A stretch of DNA of 64,000 bases from a virus, in the IMG/VR virus record IMGVR_UViG_3300045747_000167, positions 1 to 64,000 of that record. The stretch is one strand, 5' to 3'. Both the position numbers and the translations under genes were made by a program. The notes under the pieces were generated by a model. That model was not told the DNA's origin and did not search any database. It was given only the letters and a program-made list of their open reading frames with translations. Below, in pieces: positions 57,994 through 64,000 of this stretch; positions within the stretch are counted from its first letter, which is position 1, and the number at the start of each line of letters is the position of its first letter.

Positions 57994-58916
57994 GCGCTGC
58001 CGAGTTCATCGACTTCGCGCGGGTCAACGGTGTCGTCATCGACAAGCTGGTGGACGATGACAAGCTGCACCGCGTGCCCACCACAGAGCACCCCCGCAGC
58101 AGGTCGGGCGCCTACCGCTGGGATGGCACCAGCGGCTTCGTATGGAATTGGGAGGCCGAGGGCATATGCCAGGTCTTCCGCGACCCGCATGCGAAGCCGC
58201 GCAGCCTGGCAGACCAGCAGCGCGCTGCCAGGCGCAGGGAGAACTTCCAGCAGGAGCGTGAACACAACGCCGAGCGCGCCGCTGCTAAGGCACAGGCCAT
58301 GCTGGCATCGGCCACAGTCGACACGCACGGCTATCTTGAACTGAAGGGCTTGGGCGACATCAAGGGACTCGTGCTGCCTGACGGCGAGCTGATGATCCCG
58401 ATGATCGGCCTGCACTCCCGGCGCATCGTCGGCGCGCAGACCATCAAGTGGCTGGCCGACGTCCGCAAGTGGGAGAAGAAGTACCTCTTCGGGATGAACG
58501 CCAAGGGCGCCGTGGCACGCCTGGGTCCGGCGCGGCCGCCCGAGCTGTTCCTGTGCGAGGGCTGGGCGACCGGCTTGAGTATCGAGATGGCCCTGCACCG
58601 CATGCGCCTCAACGCTGGCGTGCTGGTGACCTTCTCTGCAGCCAACCTGCAGTGGTGCGCGCAGCACACGGTCGGGCGCCGCATCGTGATCGCAGACCAC
58701 GACGCACCGCAGCGCGACCCCGAGAAGGCGAAGCACAACCCGGGCTGCACTGGGCAGCTTGCGGCGGCCTCTACGGGGCTGCCGTGGGTGTGCCCAAACG
58801 AGGAAGGCTGGGACGCAAATGACGTCCACAAGAGCCGCAGCCTGACCCACCTGTGCGCCATGTTGATGACGGCCCGGGCGGCCGAGCCAGCGCCGTTCGT
58901 GGTGCCGCCCTTGTAG
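57990..58916 (+). CDS. Toprim-domain primase-like protein
   Basis: The 308-residue product has an N-terminal helical part and a Toprim domain: PELFLCEGWATGLSIEMAL (from about residue 181, catalytic Glu) and RRIVIADHDAPQRDPEKA (Asp-His-Asp, about 231). The middle contains YLELKGLGDIKGLVLPDGELMIPMIGLHSRRIVGAQTI, as in phage P4-alpha-type or DUF7146 primases. It probably makes primers and works with the preceding helicase. Confidence 0.85.
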   Translation: MSAAEFIDFARVNGVVIDKLVDDDKLHRVPTTEHPRSRSGAYRWDGTSGFVWNWEAEGICQVFRDPHAKPRSLADQQRAARRRENFQQEREHNAERAAAKAQAMLASATVDTHGYLELKGLGDIKGLVLPDGELMIPMIGLHSRRIVGAQTIKWLADVRKWEKKYLFGMNAKGAVARLGPARPPELFLCEGWATGLSIEMALHRMRLNAGVLVTFSAANLQWCAQHTVGRRIVIADHDAPQRDPEKAKHNPGCTGQLAAASTGLPWVCPNEEGWDANDVHKSRSLTHLCAMLMTARAAEPAPFVVPPL

Positions 58917-58946
58917 GGTCGATCTCGATGCCTCAGGTGGACGCCT

Positions 58947-59069
58947 ATGCACCAGCGCCTGAGACACGACACCCCTACTGGGCGGGCAGACGCGGAGGCA
59001 GGGGAGGTGGGTGGCGAAGGCAGCGCCCCAGCGTCGAACGGCTACCGGGTCATGGACGCCGACGGGTGA
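58947..59069 (+). CDS. Small hypothetical protein in spacer
   Basis: A 40-codon frame with AGGTGG six bases upstream of the ATG reads MHQRLRHDTPTGRADAEAGE and ends GYRVMDADG. The coding evidence is the strong ribosome-binding site and plausible composition. The rest of the 248-base spacer 58917-59164 holds no other gene. Confidence 0.45.
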   Translation: MHQRLRHDTPTGRADAEAGEVGGEGSAPASNGYRVMDADG

Positions 59070-59164
59070 CATGTGAAGGCAGATCTCGGAGGGCTAGGTC
59101 TGCCTTCCTCGGGGTGATAGAGGTTGTAGGTCTTCCAGAGAGTGCATTGATCAAAGGAGTAGGT

Positions 59165-59635
59165 ATGGCAAGTGTGGTGGTAGTCAAAGGTGAAGACGGC
59201 AAGCTGACCGGCCTGGGCGAAAAGGCTGGCAAGGCCTGGGGTGCGTTCATGCGCTGGGTGGCCGACATGGCCCCTGGCGACACGCTGCAGTTCGAGTGGA
59301 ACAAGCCGCGCAGCCTGCAGCACCACCGGCACTTCTTCGCGATGCTGCACGCCCTGCTGGACCGGCAGGAGCAGTTCGAGTCGATGGACCAGCTCCGCAT
59401 GTGGCTGACCGTCGGCGCCGGCCACGCCGCATTCGTGCCGGGCCCTGACGGCGCCATGGTGGCGCTGCCGGACAGCATCGCATTCCACCGCCTGGACGAG
59501 GTTGAGTTCAGCGCATTCCGTGCTGCCGTGGAGCGGTTCCTGTGGACCCCTCACGCGCAGGCTTTCATGTGGCCGCACTTGGGCCGCGCACAACGATACG
59601 CAGCGGTCGAGAGCCTGCTGGGAGAGTTTCGATGA
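59165..59635 (+). CDS. DUF1367-like replication-region protein
   Basis: The 156-residue product (FMRWVADMAPGDTLQFEWNKPRSLQHHRHFFAMLHALLDRQEQFESMDQLRMWLTVGAGH, then FHRLDEVEFSAFRAAVERFLW) matches the phage DUF1367 pattern. The family is widespread beside NinB/RusA-type genes; its function is unknown. GGAGTAGGT before the ATG is a strong ribosome-binding site. Confidence 0.72.
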   Translation: MASVVVVKGEDGKLTGLGEKAGKAWGAFMRWVADMAPGDTLQFEWNKPRSLQHHRHFFAMLHALLDRQEQFESMDQLRMWLTVGAGHAAFVPGPDGAMVALPDSIAFHRLDEVEFSAFRAAVERFLWTPHAQAFMWPHLGRAQRYAAVESLLGEFR

Positions 59636-59979
59636 ACCGCAATCCGCTGGCCATGTTCAGGTCCAAGGGCAGGCTGAAGCCCGGGGTCATGAACAAGACC
59701 GAGACCGAGTACAGCCAGATGCTGGACGCGCGGCTGCATGCAGGCGAGATCCTCTGGTGGTGCTTCGAACCTTTCAAGATCCGGCTGGCTGACCGCTCGT
59801 TCTACGACGTCGACTTCGGCGTGCTGACGGCCGACCGAGACCTGCAGATCCATGAGGTCAAGGGCGGCTACATCACAGAGGACGGCAGGCTGAAGCTGAA
59901 GATCGCCGCGGAGCATTTCCCGGCGCAGTTCATCCTGGCCCAGAAGGTCAAGAAGCAATGGGAGATCACCGAGCTATGA
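59632..59979 (+). CDS. DUF1064-type nuclease
   Basis: The 115-residue product has NKTETEYSQMLDARLHAGEILWWCFEPFKI, then DVDFGVLTADRDLQIHEVKGGYITEDGRLKLKIAAE. This is the pattern of DUF1064, a PD-(D/E)XK-type phage endonuclease. Catalytic residues are the Asp in DVDF (59 or 61), Glu75 and Lys77 in HEVKG. It probably processes branched DNA. GGAGAG precedes the ATG. Confidence 0.8.
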   Translation: MNRNPLAMFRSKGRLKPGVMNKTETEYSQMLDARLHAGEILWWCFEPFKIRLADRSFYDVDFGVLTADRDLQIHEVKGGYITEDGRLKLKIAAEHFPAQFILAQKVKKQWEITEL

Positions 59980-60203
59980 GCGCAGACCTTCGCACCGGCA
60001 AGGATCTCCTGTGCCGAACCATCCTGGCCCTGAAGACCGGCCCGAAGACGGTGGAGGACATCGCCGTGCTGCTGGAGTCGGACCACACAGTGGCCGGTGA
60101 CCAGCTCACTGTGCTGAAGCGCCATGGGCTCGTGACATCGCGCGTCAAGGTGGAGAGCGTGCGGCGCGGCCTGAAGCCTGCCGTCTACTCGCTGGCCCTA
60201 TGA
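59976..60203 (+). CDS. Small winged-helix protein
   Basis: The 75-residue product (LLCRTILALKTGPKTVEDIAVLLESDHTVAGDQLTVLKRHGLVTSRVKVESVRRGLKPAVYSLAL) has a winged helix-turn-helix typical of small DNA-binding regulators. The ATG overlaps the nuclease stop. It may be an accessory to DNA metabolism or transcription control of the right operon. Confidence 0.7.
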   Translation: MSADLRTGKDLLCRTILALKTGPKTVEDIAVLLESDHTVAGDQLTVLKRHGLVTSRVKVESVRRGLKPAVYSLAL

Positions 60204-61189
60204 ACCGCACCACCCCGATGAAGCGCACCGGGTTCAAGCGCACACCGCGCCGGCCCGAGAAGCGCATGGACGACTACACGCCGAAGCCGCGCGAGACCGC
60301 AGTGGCCAGCGCCGCACCGGACAGCACCTTCGCGCCGCAGCCGAAGTTCGTTCATCTGCGCGACGAGCGCTTCCGCGACATGTGCCGCGACATGCGCTGC
60401 CAGCACTGTGGAGCCTGGGGCGCACATGCAGGCGTGACCTGGGCGCATAGCAACCAGAGCAAACACGGCAAATCGATGTCCTGCAAGGCCAGCGATCAGT
60501 ACGTGGCCGCGATGTGCTCGCTCTGCCATAGGGAGCTGGACCAAGGAAAGTTGTGGACCCAGGAGGAGAAGGTCGAGATCTGGGACGAAGCGCACAGGCG
60601 CACGGTCATGACGGCGCTCAGGAGGGGCACTTGGCCAAGCGGCGTGCCCGTACCCCTGGACGAGTACAGAAAACGCCAGGAACACCCTGTTCCGGCTGAA
60701 CTGGAGGTGGTTGCGATGAGAGGACTTCGTGGTCGACAACTGGTCGACAAGGACTACTACGACGTGCTGGCCAGGAACGATGGCTGGATGTCGGCCCAGG
60801 ACGTATCGAGGCAGCTGGGCGTGTCGTGGTACATCTGCAGTTTCGGGCTGCGTCGGATGGTCGAAGGCGGGACGGTCGAGGAGGATGTGATTGACGTCGC
60901 CGGAGCGGCGCGCAGCGCAGAACACTCGCGTGTCTATCGTGCGCGCCCACTGCCGGGCGAGTCGAGGCGGGTCGAGTCTGACCTGCCGGCGTGGATGGCA
61001 CCTCAAGCAGTCGTGAACTGCGGGGTGGCCAGACGCATCAATGGGACCGCAGGGATGCTGCGGTGGGAGCGCCAGGAATCGGACGATCAGTCCGACAGCC
61101 AGGGCGCCCCGGGCGGGCCGGAGAACGGCGCCGCGAGCACGACCGAGATGTCCTCCGGCTTGGTGCCGGTGGGTTCAGTCGAGGGGTAG
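60200..61189 (+). CDS. YbcO-like nuclease fused to winged helix
   Basis: The 329-residue product has MKRTGFKR at the N-terminus and a YbcO/DUF1364-like zinc nuclease core (CQHCGAWGAHAGVTWAHSNQSKHGKSMSCKASDQYVAAMCSLCHRELDQG). A C-terminal winged helix follows (DYYDVLARNDGWMSAQDVSRQLGVSWYICSFGLRRMVEGGTVEED). Such fusions are unusual. YbcO-type nucleases are found with Holliday-junction resolvases in lambdoid phages. The last 40 residues are disordered; the 3' end overlaps a convergent gene. Confidence 0.75.
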   Translation: MNRTTPMKRTGFKRTPRRPEKRMDDYTPKPRETAVASAAPDSTFAPQPKFVHLRDERFRDMCRDMRCQHCGAWGAHAGVTWAHSNQSKHGKSMSCKASDQYVAAMCSLCHRELDQGKLWTQEEKVEIWDEAHRRTVMTALRRGTWPSGVPVPLDEYRKRQEHPVPAELEVVAMRGLRGRQLVDKDYYDVLARNDGWMSAQDVSRQLGVSWYICSFGLRRMVEGGTVEEDVIDVAGAARSAEHSRVYRARPLPGESRRVESDLPAWMAPQAVVNCGVARRINGTAGMLRWERQESDDQSDSQGAPGGPENGAASTTEMSSGLVPVGSVEG

Positions 61190-61362
61190 GAGCGAACGCC
61201 CAGCGCCAGGGCAGCGCAGGCGAGTTCCACGGTGCGCGGGATCGGGTACTTGCCCCGGACCCACGCGTACCACCCAGGCCTGGAGATGTCGAGCATCTCG
61301 CAGGCCTTGGTGACCGAGATGCCGAGGTGCTCACGCCAGCGAGTGAGTTGGGCGGGTGTCAA
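61087..61362 (-). CDS. Cro/XRE-like HTH protein
   Basis: The 91-residue product (LTPAQLTRWREHLGISVTKACEMLDISRPGWYAWVRGKYPIPRTVELACAALALGV) has a clear helix-turn-helix. The TTG start follows GAAGGAGGTGCCGCA and overlaps the upstream stop (TTGA). A longer in-frame reading through the upstream gene is rejected. The C-terminal tail is disordered. It may regulate the right-hand operons. Confidence 0.72.
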   Translation of the reverse strand: MTPAQLTRWREHLGISVTKACEMLDISRPGWYAWVRGKYPIPRTVELACAALALGVRSYPSTEPTGTKPEDISVVLAAPFSGPPGAPWLSD

Positions 61363-61544
61363 TGCGGCACCTCCTTCAGCTCCTCGACAGGCTCGTCGCA
61401 CTTGTCGCAGAAGTCGTAGCGTGAGCCGAAGTAGTAGAACAACTCGCCCTTGCTGTTCTCCCAGGCGAGGGCCGAGGTCACGCCCTGCTCGTGCTTGCAC
61501 TCACGGCAGCGCATGCGCAGCGTGATGTTGGCGTGCTTGGTCAC
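61359..61544 (-). CDS. Zinc-ribbon protein
   Basis: The 61-residue product has MRCRECKHEQ and later FCDKCDEPV, two CxxC pairs separated by about 28 residues, so one zinc ribbon is likely. It was not recognised further. GTG start overlapping the HD gene stop. Confidence 0.68.
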   Translation of the reverse strand: MTKHANITLRMRCRECKHEQGVTSALAWENSKGELFYYFGSRYDFCDKCDEPVEELKEVPH

Positions 61545-61987
61545 GACGTGGCCTCGCTCTTCAGCGACTCCAGCGCGAGGATGTACTTCTCGGCCAGCCG
61601 CACCGCCTGGGCCGGCGGCAGCTTCTCCAGGCGCGCCGGATCCATGTTGTCCGCGATGTCTGCGCGCTTGATCAGCACGGCATCAGCCGACTGCTTCAGC
61701 CACCCCATGTAGATCGGGTACGGGTCTGTCCTGCGCTTCGTGAGCAGCAGCACCAGGGAGATGGCCGCCGCCGGCACGCCGCGCTTGAAGAGACCCTCGG
61801 CGGTCGTCTTCTCGTCCTCGATGCTGTCGTGCAGCAGCGCGGCGATGATCTGGCTGGCGTGGCCGCCGGCCTGGGCGACGCGCCATGCGACCCGCGTCAG
61901 GTGGCCGATGTACGGCTGGCCCGCCTTGTCGACTTGGCCGGCGTGCAACTGCTCGGCCAGGGTGTATGCCTCGTGGTAGTTCATCAT
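61541..61987 (-). CDS. HD-domain hydrolase, MESH1/SpoT-like
   Basis: The 148-residue product has the HD motifs of (p)ppGpp hydrolases: YIGHLTRVAWRV (His29), IIAALLHDSIEDEKTT (His53-Asp54, Glu57-Asp58) and VLIKRADIADNM (Asp110). The spacing and the HD-ED box match the small MESH1-type or SpoT N-terminal fold, so it probably hydrolyses alarmones or a related nucleotide. Two Met codons begin the frame; AAGGATCGC precedes it. Confidence 0.82.
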   Translation of the reverse strand: MMNYHEAYTLAEQLHAGQVDKAGQPYIGHLTRVAWRVAQAGGHASQIIAALLHDSIEDEKTTAEGLFKRGVPAAAISLVLLLTKRRTDPYPIYMGWLKQSADAVLIKRADIADNMDPARLEKLPPAQAVRLAEKYILALESLKSEATS

Positions 61988-61996
61988 GCGATCCTT

Positions 61997-62311
61997 TCAG
62001 AGCTGGATGCCGGCACGTTCGAACAGCGCTTCGACCTCGGCATCGATCAGCAACGCGGTGAGGCGCGCCGGGATCAGCGACGAGTCGAGCATGCGCAGCG
62101 CGCGCGCCAACTGGGTGTAGGTCGGCAGGCCGACGTTTTGGGCCCAGGCGTCGGCGATGGCGATCGCCTCACGCGAAGGCGACAACGCCGGCTTCGTCTG
62201 CTGCTTCTCGGACGGCTGCACCTTGCGGACGTAGTCGCCGAGCGTGACCTCGCCCAGCGTCTGCTGGCCTGGGGGGTTCGTGGTGGCCTTGTGGGGCGGA
62301 ATGTGGAACAT
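61997..62311 (-). CDS. Hypothetical protein
   Basis: The 104-residue product has a flexible N-terminus (MFHIPPHKATTNPPGQQTLGEVTLGDYVRKVQPSEKQQTK) and helices (SREAIAIADAWAQNVGLPTYTQLARALRMLDSSLIPARLTALLIDAEVEALFERAGIQL). It was not recognised. GGAGATTGAG before the ATG is a good ribosome-binding site. Confidence 0.58.
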   Translation of the reverse strand: MFHIPPHKATTNPPGQQTLGEVTLGDYVRKVQPSEKQQTKPALSPSREAIAIADAWAQNVGLPTYTQLARALRMLDSSLIPARLTALLIDAEVEALFERAGIQL

Positions 62312-62333
62312 CTCAATCTCCGGGTTAGGTGGG

Positions 62334-62386
62334 TCGGGATGACGCCACTCCCGAGCACCGCACGCGGTGCAAGGGGCTGAGGTCTA
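62334..62386 (-). repeat. Structured stop-codon element E1
   Basis: This is copy 1 of a 52-53 nt element that starts at the stop codon of the preceding gene. In the plus orientation it reads TCGGGATGACGCCACTC, then a hairpin GCACCGC-AC-GCGGTGC (62355-62370), then GGGCTGAGGTCTA. It is the most degenerate of the four copies in its outer arm (TGAGGTCT). The inner stem is perfect over 7 bp. Confidence 0.75.
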
Positions 62387-62623
62387 GCCGCGATGCGCGA
62401 GACGGTTGCGCAGCACGTTGCGGCGCTTCAGGGCGGCGCGCTTCGTGCGGGCATAGCTGCCCTTGTTGCGGGTGCTGCCGTGGGTGGCAGCGGGCGCACT
62501 GGTCTTGGCCGGCTTGAGGGCCGGAGAGGCCACTGCGGTGACGGCCGAGGAGGCCAGGGCGATGCCGACGGCCAGCAGCGCACGGATGCGGGTGAGGCCG
62601 ATGTCGAGGTGACTGCGTTGCAT
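62384..62623 (-). CDS. Small secreted basic protein
   Basis: The 79-residue product has a signal peptide (RIRALLAVGIALASSAVTAVASPA) and a basic tail rich in Lys, Arg and Ser/Thr (STRNKGSYARTKRAALKRRNVLRNRLAHRG). AAGGAG precedes the ATG; an upstream in-frame ATG was rejected. The function is unknown. Element E1 begins at its stop and element E2 lies upstream of its start. Confidence 0.65.
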   Translation of the reverse strand: MQRSHLDIGLTRIRALLAVGIALASSAVTAVASPALKPAKTSAPAATHGSTRNKGSYARTKRAALKRRNVLRNRLAHRG

Positions 62624-62648
62624 GCTGCAACTCCTTCGTGATGTGTCG

Positions 62649-62700
62649 TCGGGATGACTCCACTCCAAGGCGCACCGAGATGCGCGATGGGCTGGGGTCA
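62649..62700 (-). repeat. Structured stop-codon element E2
   Basis: This is copy 2 of the element, starting at the stop of the hexapeptide-repeat gene. In the plus orientation it reads TCGGGATGACTCCACTCC, an inner hairpin GCGCA-CCGAGA-TGCGC, then GGGCTGGGGTCA. The outer arms TGACTCCA and TGGGGTCA pair with one T-G wobble. Confidence 0.78.
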
Positions 62701-63504
62701 GGGCTTCGCCGGCAGGCGCCCGTGGGCGCGCGCGATACCCAGGATCAGTTCCTTGTGGGCGCGCCAGAAGCGCAGCGCCTCGCGACCGTCCATCGCAGCG
62801 ATGGCGGCGTCGTCAAAGGCCTCCCATTCAGCAAGCGCGTGGTCTTGGCAGCCGATGGAAATCTGCGTGTCGGTGATCGTCACGTCCCAGGTCAGGCCGC
62901 CGATGAAGATGGGGGTCTTTGATGCGTTGCCGTAGACCCAGGCGTTGCCGTAGACCCGGGCGTTGCCGAAGACCCGGGCGTTGCCGTAGACCTGGGCGTT
63001 GCCGAAGACCTGGGCGTCGCCGTAGACCTGGGCGTTGCCGAAGACCCGGGCGTTGCCGTAGACCTGGGCGTTGCCGAAGACCCAGGCGTTGCCGTAGACC
63101 CAGGCGTTGCCGAAGACCCGGGCGTTGCCGTAGACCTGGGCGTCGCCGTAGACCTGGGCGTTGCCGAAGACCCGGGCGTTGCCGAAGACCCGGGCGTTGC
63201 CGTAGACCCGGGCGTCGCCGAAGACCTGGGCGTCGCCGTAGACCTGGGCGTTGTCGTAGACCTGGGCGTCGCCGTAGACCTGGGCGTTGCCGTAGACCTG
63301 GGCGTCGCCGTAGACCCAGGCGTTGCCGTAGACCCAGGCGTTGCCGTAGACCGACAGGCTGGCCTCAGCCTCGACATAGCCGCCAATGTCTCCCGCTGCG
63401 ACGTGCAAGGCCGCGATAGCAACCAGTGCTCGGATGCGCTTGACCGTGCGCCCTGGCGCGATGGTGATCTCGTCGCCGGGCACGAATTCGTACTTGGTGT
63501 TCAC
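62698..63504 (-). CDS. Hexapeptide-repeat left-handed beta-helix protein
   Basis: The 268-residue product starts (VKRIRALVAIAALHVAAGDIGGYVEAEASLSVYGNA) with a module seen in phage and YdcK-like proteins. 24 tandem hexapeptides of the form V-Y/F-G-N/D-A-x follow, about residues 51-194. The repeats predict a left-handed parallel beta-helix, as in acetyltransferases and other LbH proteins. The C-terminal domain (TWDVTITDTQISIGCQDHALAEWEAFDDAAIAAMDGREALRFW) is conserved in this family. GTG start after AGGAGAACCAA. Confidence 0.85.
   Translation of the reverse strand: MNTKYEFVPGDEITIAPGRTVKRIRALVAIAALHVAAGDIGGYVEAEASLSVYGNAWVYGNAWVYGDAQVYGNAQVYGDAQVYDNAQVYGDAQVFGDARVYGNARVFGNARVFGNAQVYGDAQVYGNARVFGNAWVYGNAWVFGNAQVYGNARVFGNAQVYGDAQVFGNAQVYGNARVFGNARVYGNAWVYGNASKTPIFIGGLTWDVTITDTQISIGCQDHALAEWEAFDDAAIAAMDGREALRFWRAHKELILGIARAHGRLPAKP
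62922..63353 (-). repeat. 24 tandem 18-bp repeats
   Basis: The unit in the plus orientation is TTGCCGTAGACCTGGGCG with frequent substitutions at codons for Tyr/Phe, Asn/Asp and Gln/Arg/Trp. It encodes the 24 hexapeptides of the beta-helix gene. The near-identity of units suggests recent expansion by slippage or recombination. It is in frame, so the copy number can change without frameshift. Confidence 0.92.
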
Positions 63505-63527
63505 TTGGTTCTCCTGAGAAGGTGTCG

Positions 63528-63579
63528 TCGGGATGACGCCACTCGCAAGCCCACCGAGGTGGGCAAGCGGCTGGGGTCA
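63528..63579 (-). repeat. Structured stop-codon element E3
   Basis: This is copy 3 of the element, starting at the stop of the gene at 63577. In the plus orientation it reads TCGGGATGACGCCACTC, an inner hairpin GCCCACC-GA-GGTGGGC, then CGGCTGGGGTCA. The outer arms TGACGCCA and TGGGGTCA pair with one G/G mismatch. Confidence 0.78.
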
Positions 63580-63849
63580 CTCTTCGATGTAGGTCTCTTC
63601 GACTTGCACGTAGAACATGCAGCTACCGTCGCCGGCACCGAAGGACGAGAACGCGCCCTGCTGCGCCTCGGTGAACTCGGCCAGCACGTTGTCGATCTCA
63701 TCGGCCACGCGCGAGTCGTTGCGGTACTCGCTGATCACTTCGAGGGCGGCCTTGACTGCGCCGTCGCGGGACTGGAAGACGCGCGGCGATGCGGTCGGGC
63801 TGGACGCTTCGCCGGTCTCGCTCAAGACCCAGACGTTGTTGTCGGACAT
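63577..63849 (-). CDS. Hypothetical protein
   Basis: The 90-residue product (MSDNNVWVLSETGEASSPTASPRVFQSRDGAVKAALEVISEYRNDSRVADEIDNVLAEFTEAQQGAFSSFGAGDGSCMFYVQVEE) is acidic, with a beta N-terminus and helices. It was not recognised. AGGAGCAACC precedes the ATG. Element E3 begins at its stop. Confidence 0.62.
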   Translation of the reverse strand: MSDNNVWVLSETGEASSPTASPRVFQSRDGAVKAALEVISEYRNDSRVADEIDNVLAEFTEAQQGAFSSFGAGDGSCMFYVQVEETYIEE

Positions 63850-63871
63850 GGTTGCTCCTGGTTGCGTGAGA

Positions 63872-63923
63872 TCGGAATGACCGCACTCCAAAGGCCCGCA
63901 CGCGGGCCGATGGGCTGGGGTCA
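63872..63923 (-). repeat. Structured stop-codon element E4
   Basis: This is copy 4 of the element, starting at the stop codon of the partial gene at the window edge. In the plus orientation it reads TCGGAATGACCGCACTCC, an inner hairpin GCCCGC-AC-GCGGGC, then TGGGCTGGGGTCA. The outer arms TGACCGCA and TGGGGTCA pair with one mismatch. Confidence 0.78.
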
Positions 63924-64000
63924 GAAGAATCGGTTGGCGCAGATCGGCCCGATGCCGTTCGCCACGGACACCGGGTCGGTCAGTTCGCGGTTGCAGATGC
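63921..64000 (-). CDS. Partial zinc-ribbon protein, DUF6011-like
   Basis: The last 25 residues are visible; the start is beyond the window. The pattern C-N-RELTDPVSVANGIGPICANRFF matches the end of DUF6011-type zinc ribbons, small phage proteins of unknown function that end in a GIGP-C motif. The reading frame is the only open one across the edge with this pattern. Confidence 0.65.
   Translation of the reverse strand, partial: ICNRELTDPVSVANGIGPICANRFF

Noticed and set aside
61087-61500. Longer HTH gene reading through the zinc-ribbon gene
   Set aside because: The TTG at 61362 follows a strong GGAGGT and overlaps the upstream stop. The longer frame would cover another supported gene.
62922-63353. 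Regular repeats that look like a CRISPR array
   Set aside because: The units are 18 bp with no spacers and they form codons of the hexapeptide-repeat gene. The opposite-strand frame of RRPGRC-type repeats is a shadow.
1-64000. Integrated prophage with bacterial flanks
   Set aside because: No bacterial gene was recognised, and the tRNA-derived core lies inside phage genes, which fits an unintegrated phage genome.

Overview
The window is a long piece of a temperate, tailed double-stranded DNA phage genome. The base composition is GC-rich and the reading frames are tightly packed, with many ATGA, GTGA or TGATG stop/start overlaps. No bacterial flanking genes are visible. The host is probably a beta-proteobacterium, most likely Burkholderiales. 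This is an inference from composition and from a 28-bp stretch (42613-42640) that reads as the 3' end of a bacterial tRNA-His gene, which I interpret as attP. That core has phage genes on both sides, so the sequence looks like a free or circular phage genome rather than an integrated prophage. The genome probably continues past both window ends, and a gene is cut at 64000.

Layout. (1) 1-42086, plus strand: the late region. It begins with the small terminase, then small accessory genes and the large terminase. A GroES-like co-chaperonin, a P22-type portal and a lysis block (two small membrane proteins and an M15-type endolysin) follow. Next come an HslV-like peptidase, a metallophosphoesterase and an HNH nuclease. 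Two SGNH-hydrolase tailspike genes share an identical 47-residue N-terminus and flank a gp49/gp66-family gene and nested Rz/Rz1 spanins. Then come repeat-rich structural genes, the scaffold, an N4-gp56-type major capsid protein, adaptors, tail and fibre genes, two internal-virion-type proteins and a 3102-codon giant polyvalent protein. (2) 42055-53792, minus strand: the early-left region, read from promoter pL. It carries an ERF annealing protein, a YqaJ-type exonuclease, two inserted HNH genes, SSB, a YfdQ-like protein, a tRNA-like element, a DUF2829 (Tad2-like) protein, a KTSC protein, membrane proteins, an excisionase, the integrase and then attP. (3) 53793-54907: the immunity region, with a short HTH repressor, a Cro-like gene, and pL/pR promoters associated with operator-like palindromes. 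(4) 54908-61189, plus strand: the early-right region, with Cro-like, ParB-like, SF2 helicase, Toprim primase-like, DUF1064 nuclease, winged-helix and YbcO-like nuclease genes. (5) 61087-64000, minus strand: accessory genes including an HD hydrolase and a hexapeptide-repeat beta-helix protein. Four of these genes are separated by copies of a 52-53 nt structured element that starts at each upstream stop codon.

Together this is a lambda-like regulatory plan (divergent early operons around a repressor) joined to a podovirus-like virion plan: P22-type portal, N4-type capsid protein, ejected giant protein and no recognisable long tape-measure protein. The most unusual items are the repeated stop-codon RNA element, the near-leaderless divergent early transcripts, the giant polyvalent protein, the Tad2-like candidate anti-defence gene, the tailspike cassette duplication and the tRNA-like gene with an elongated anticodon stem.
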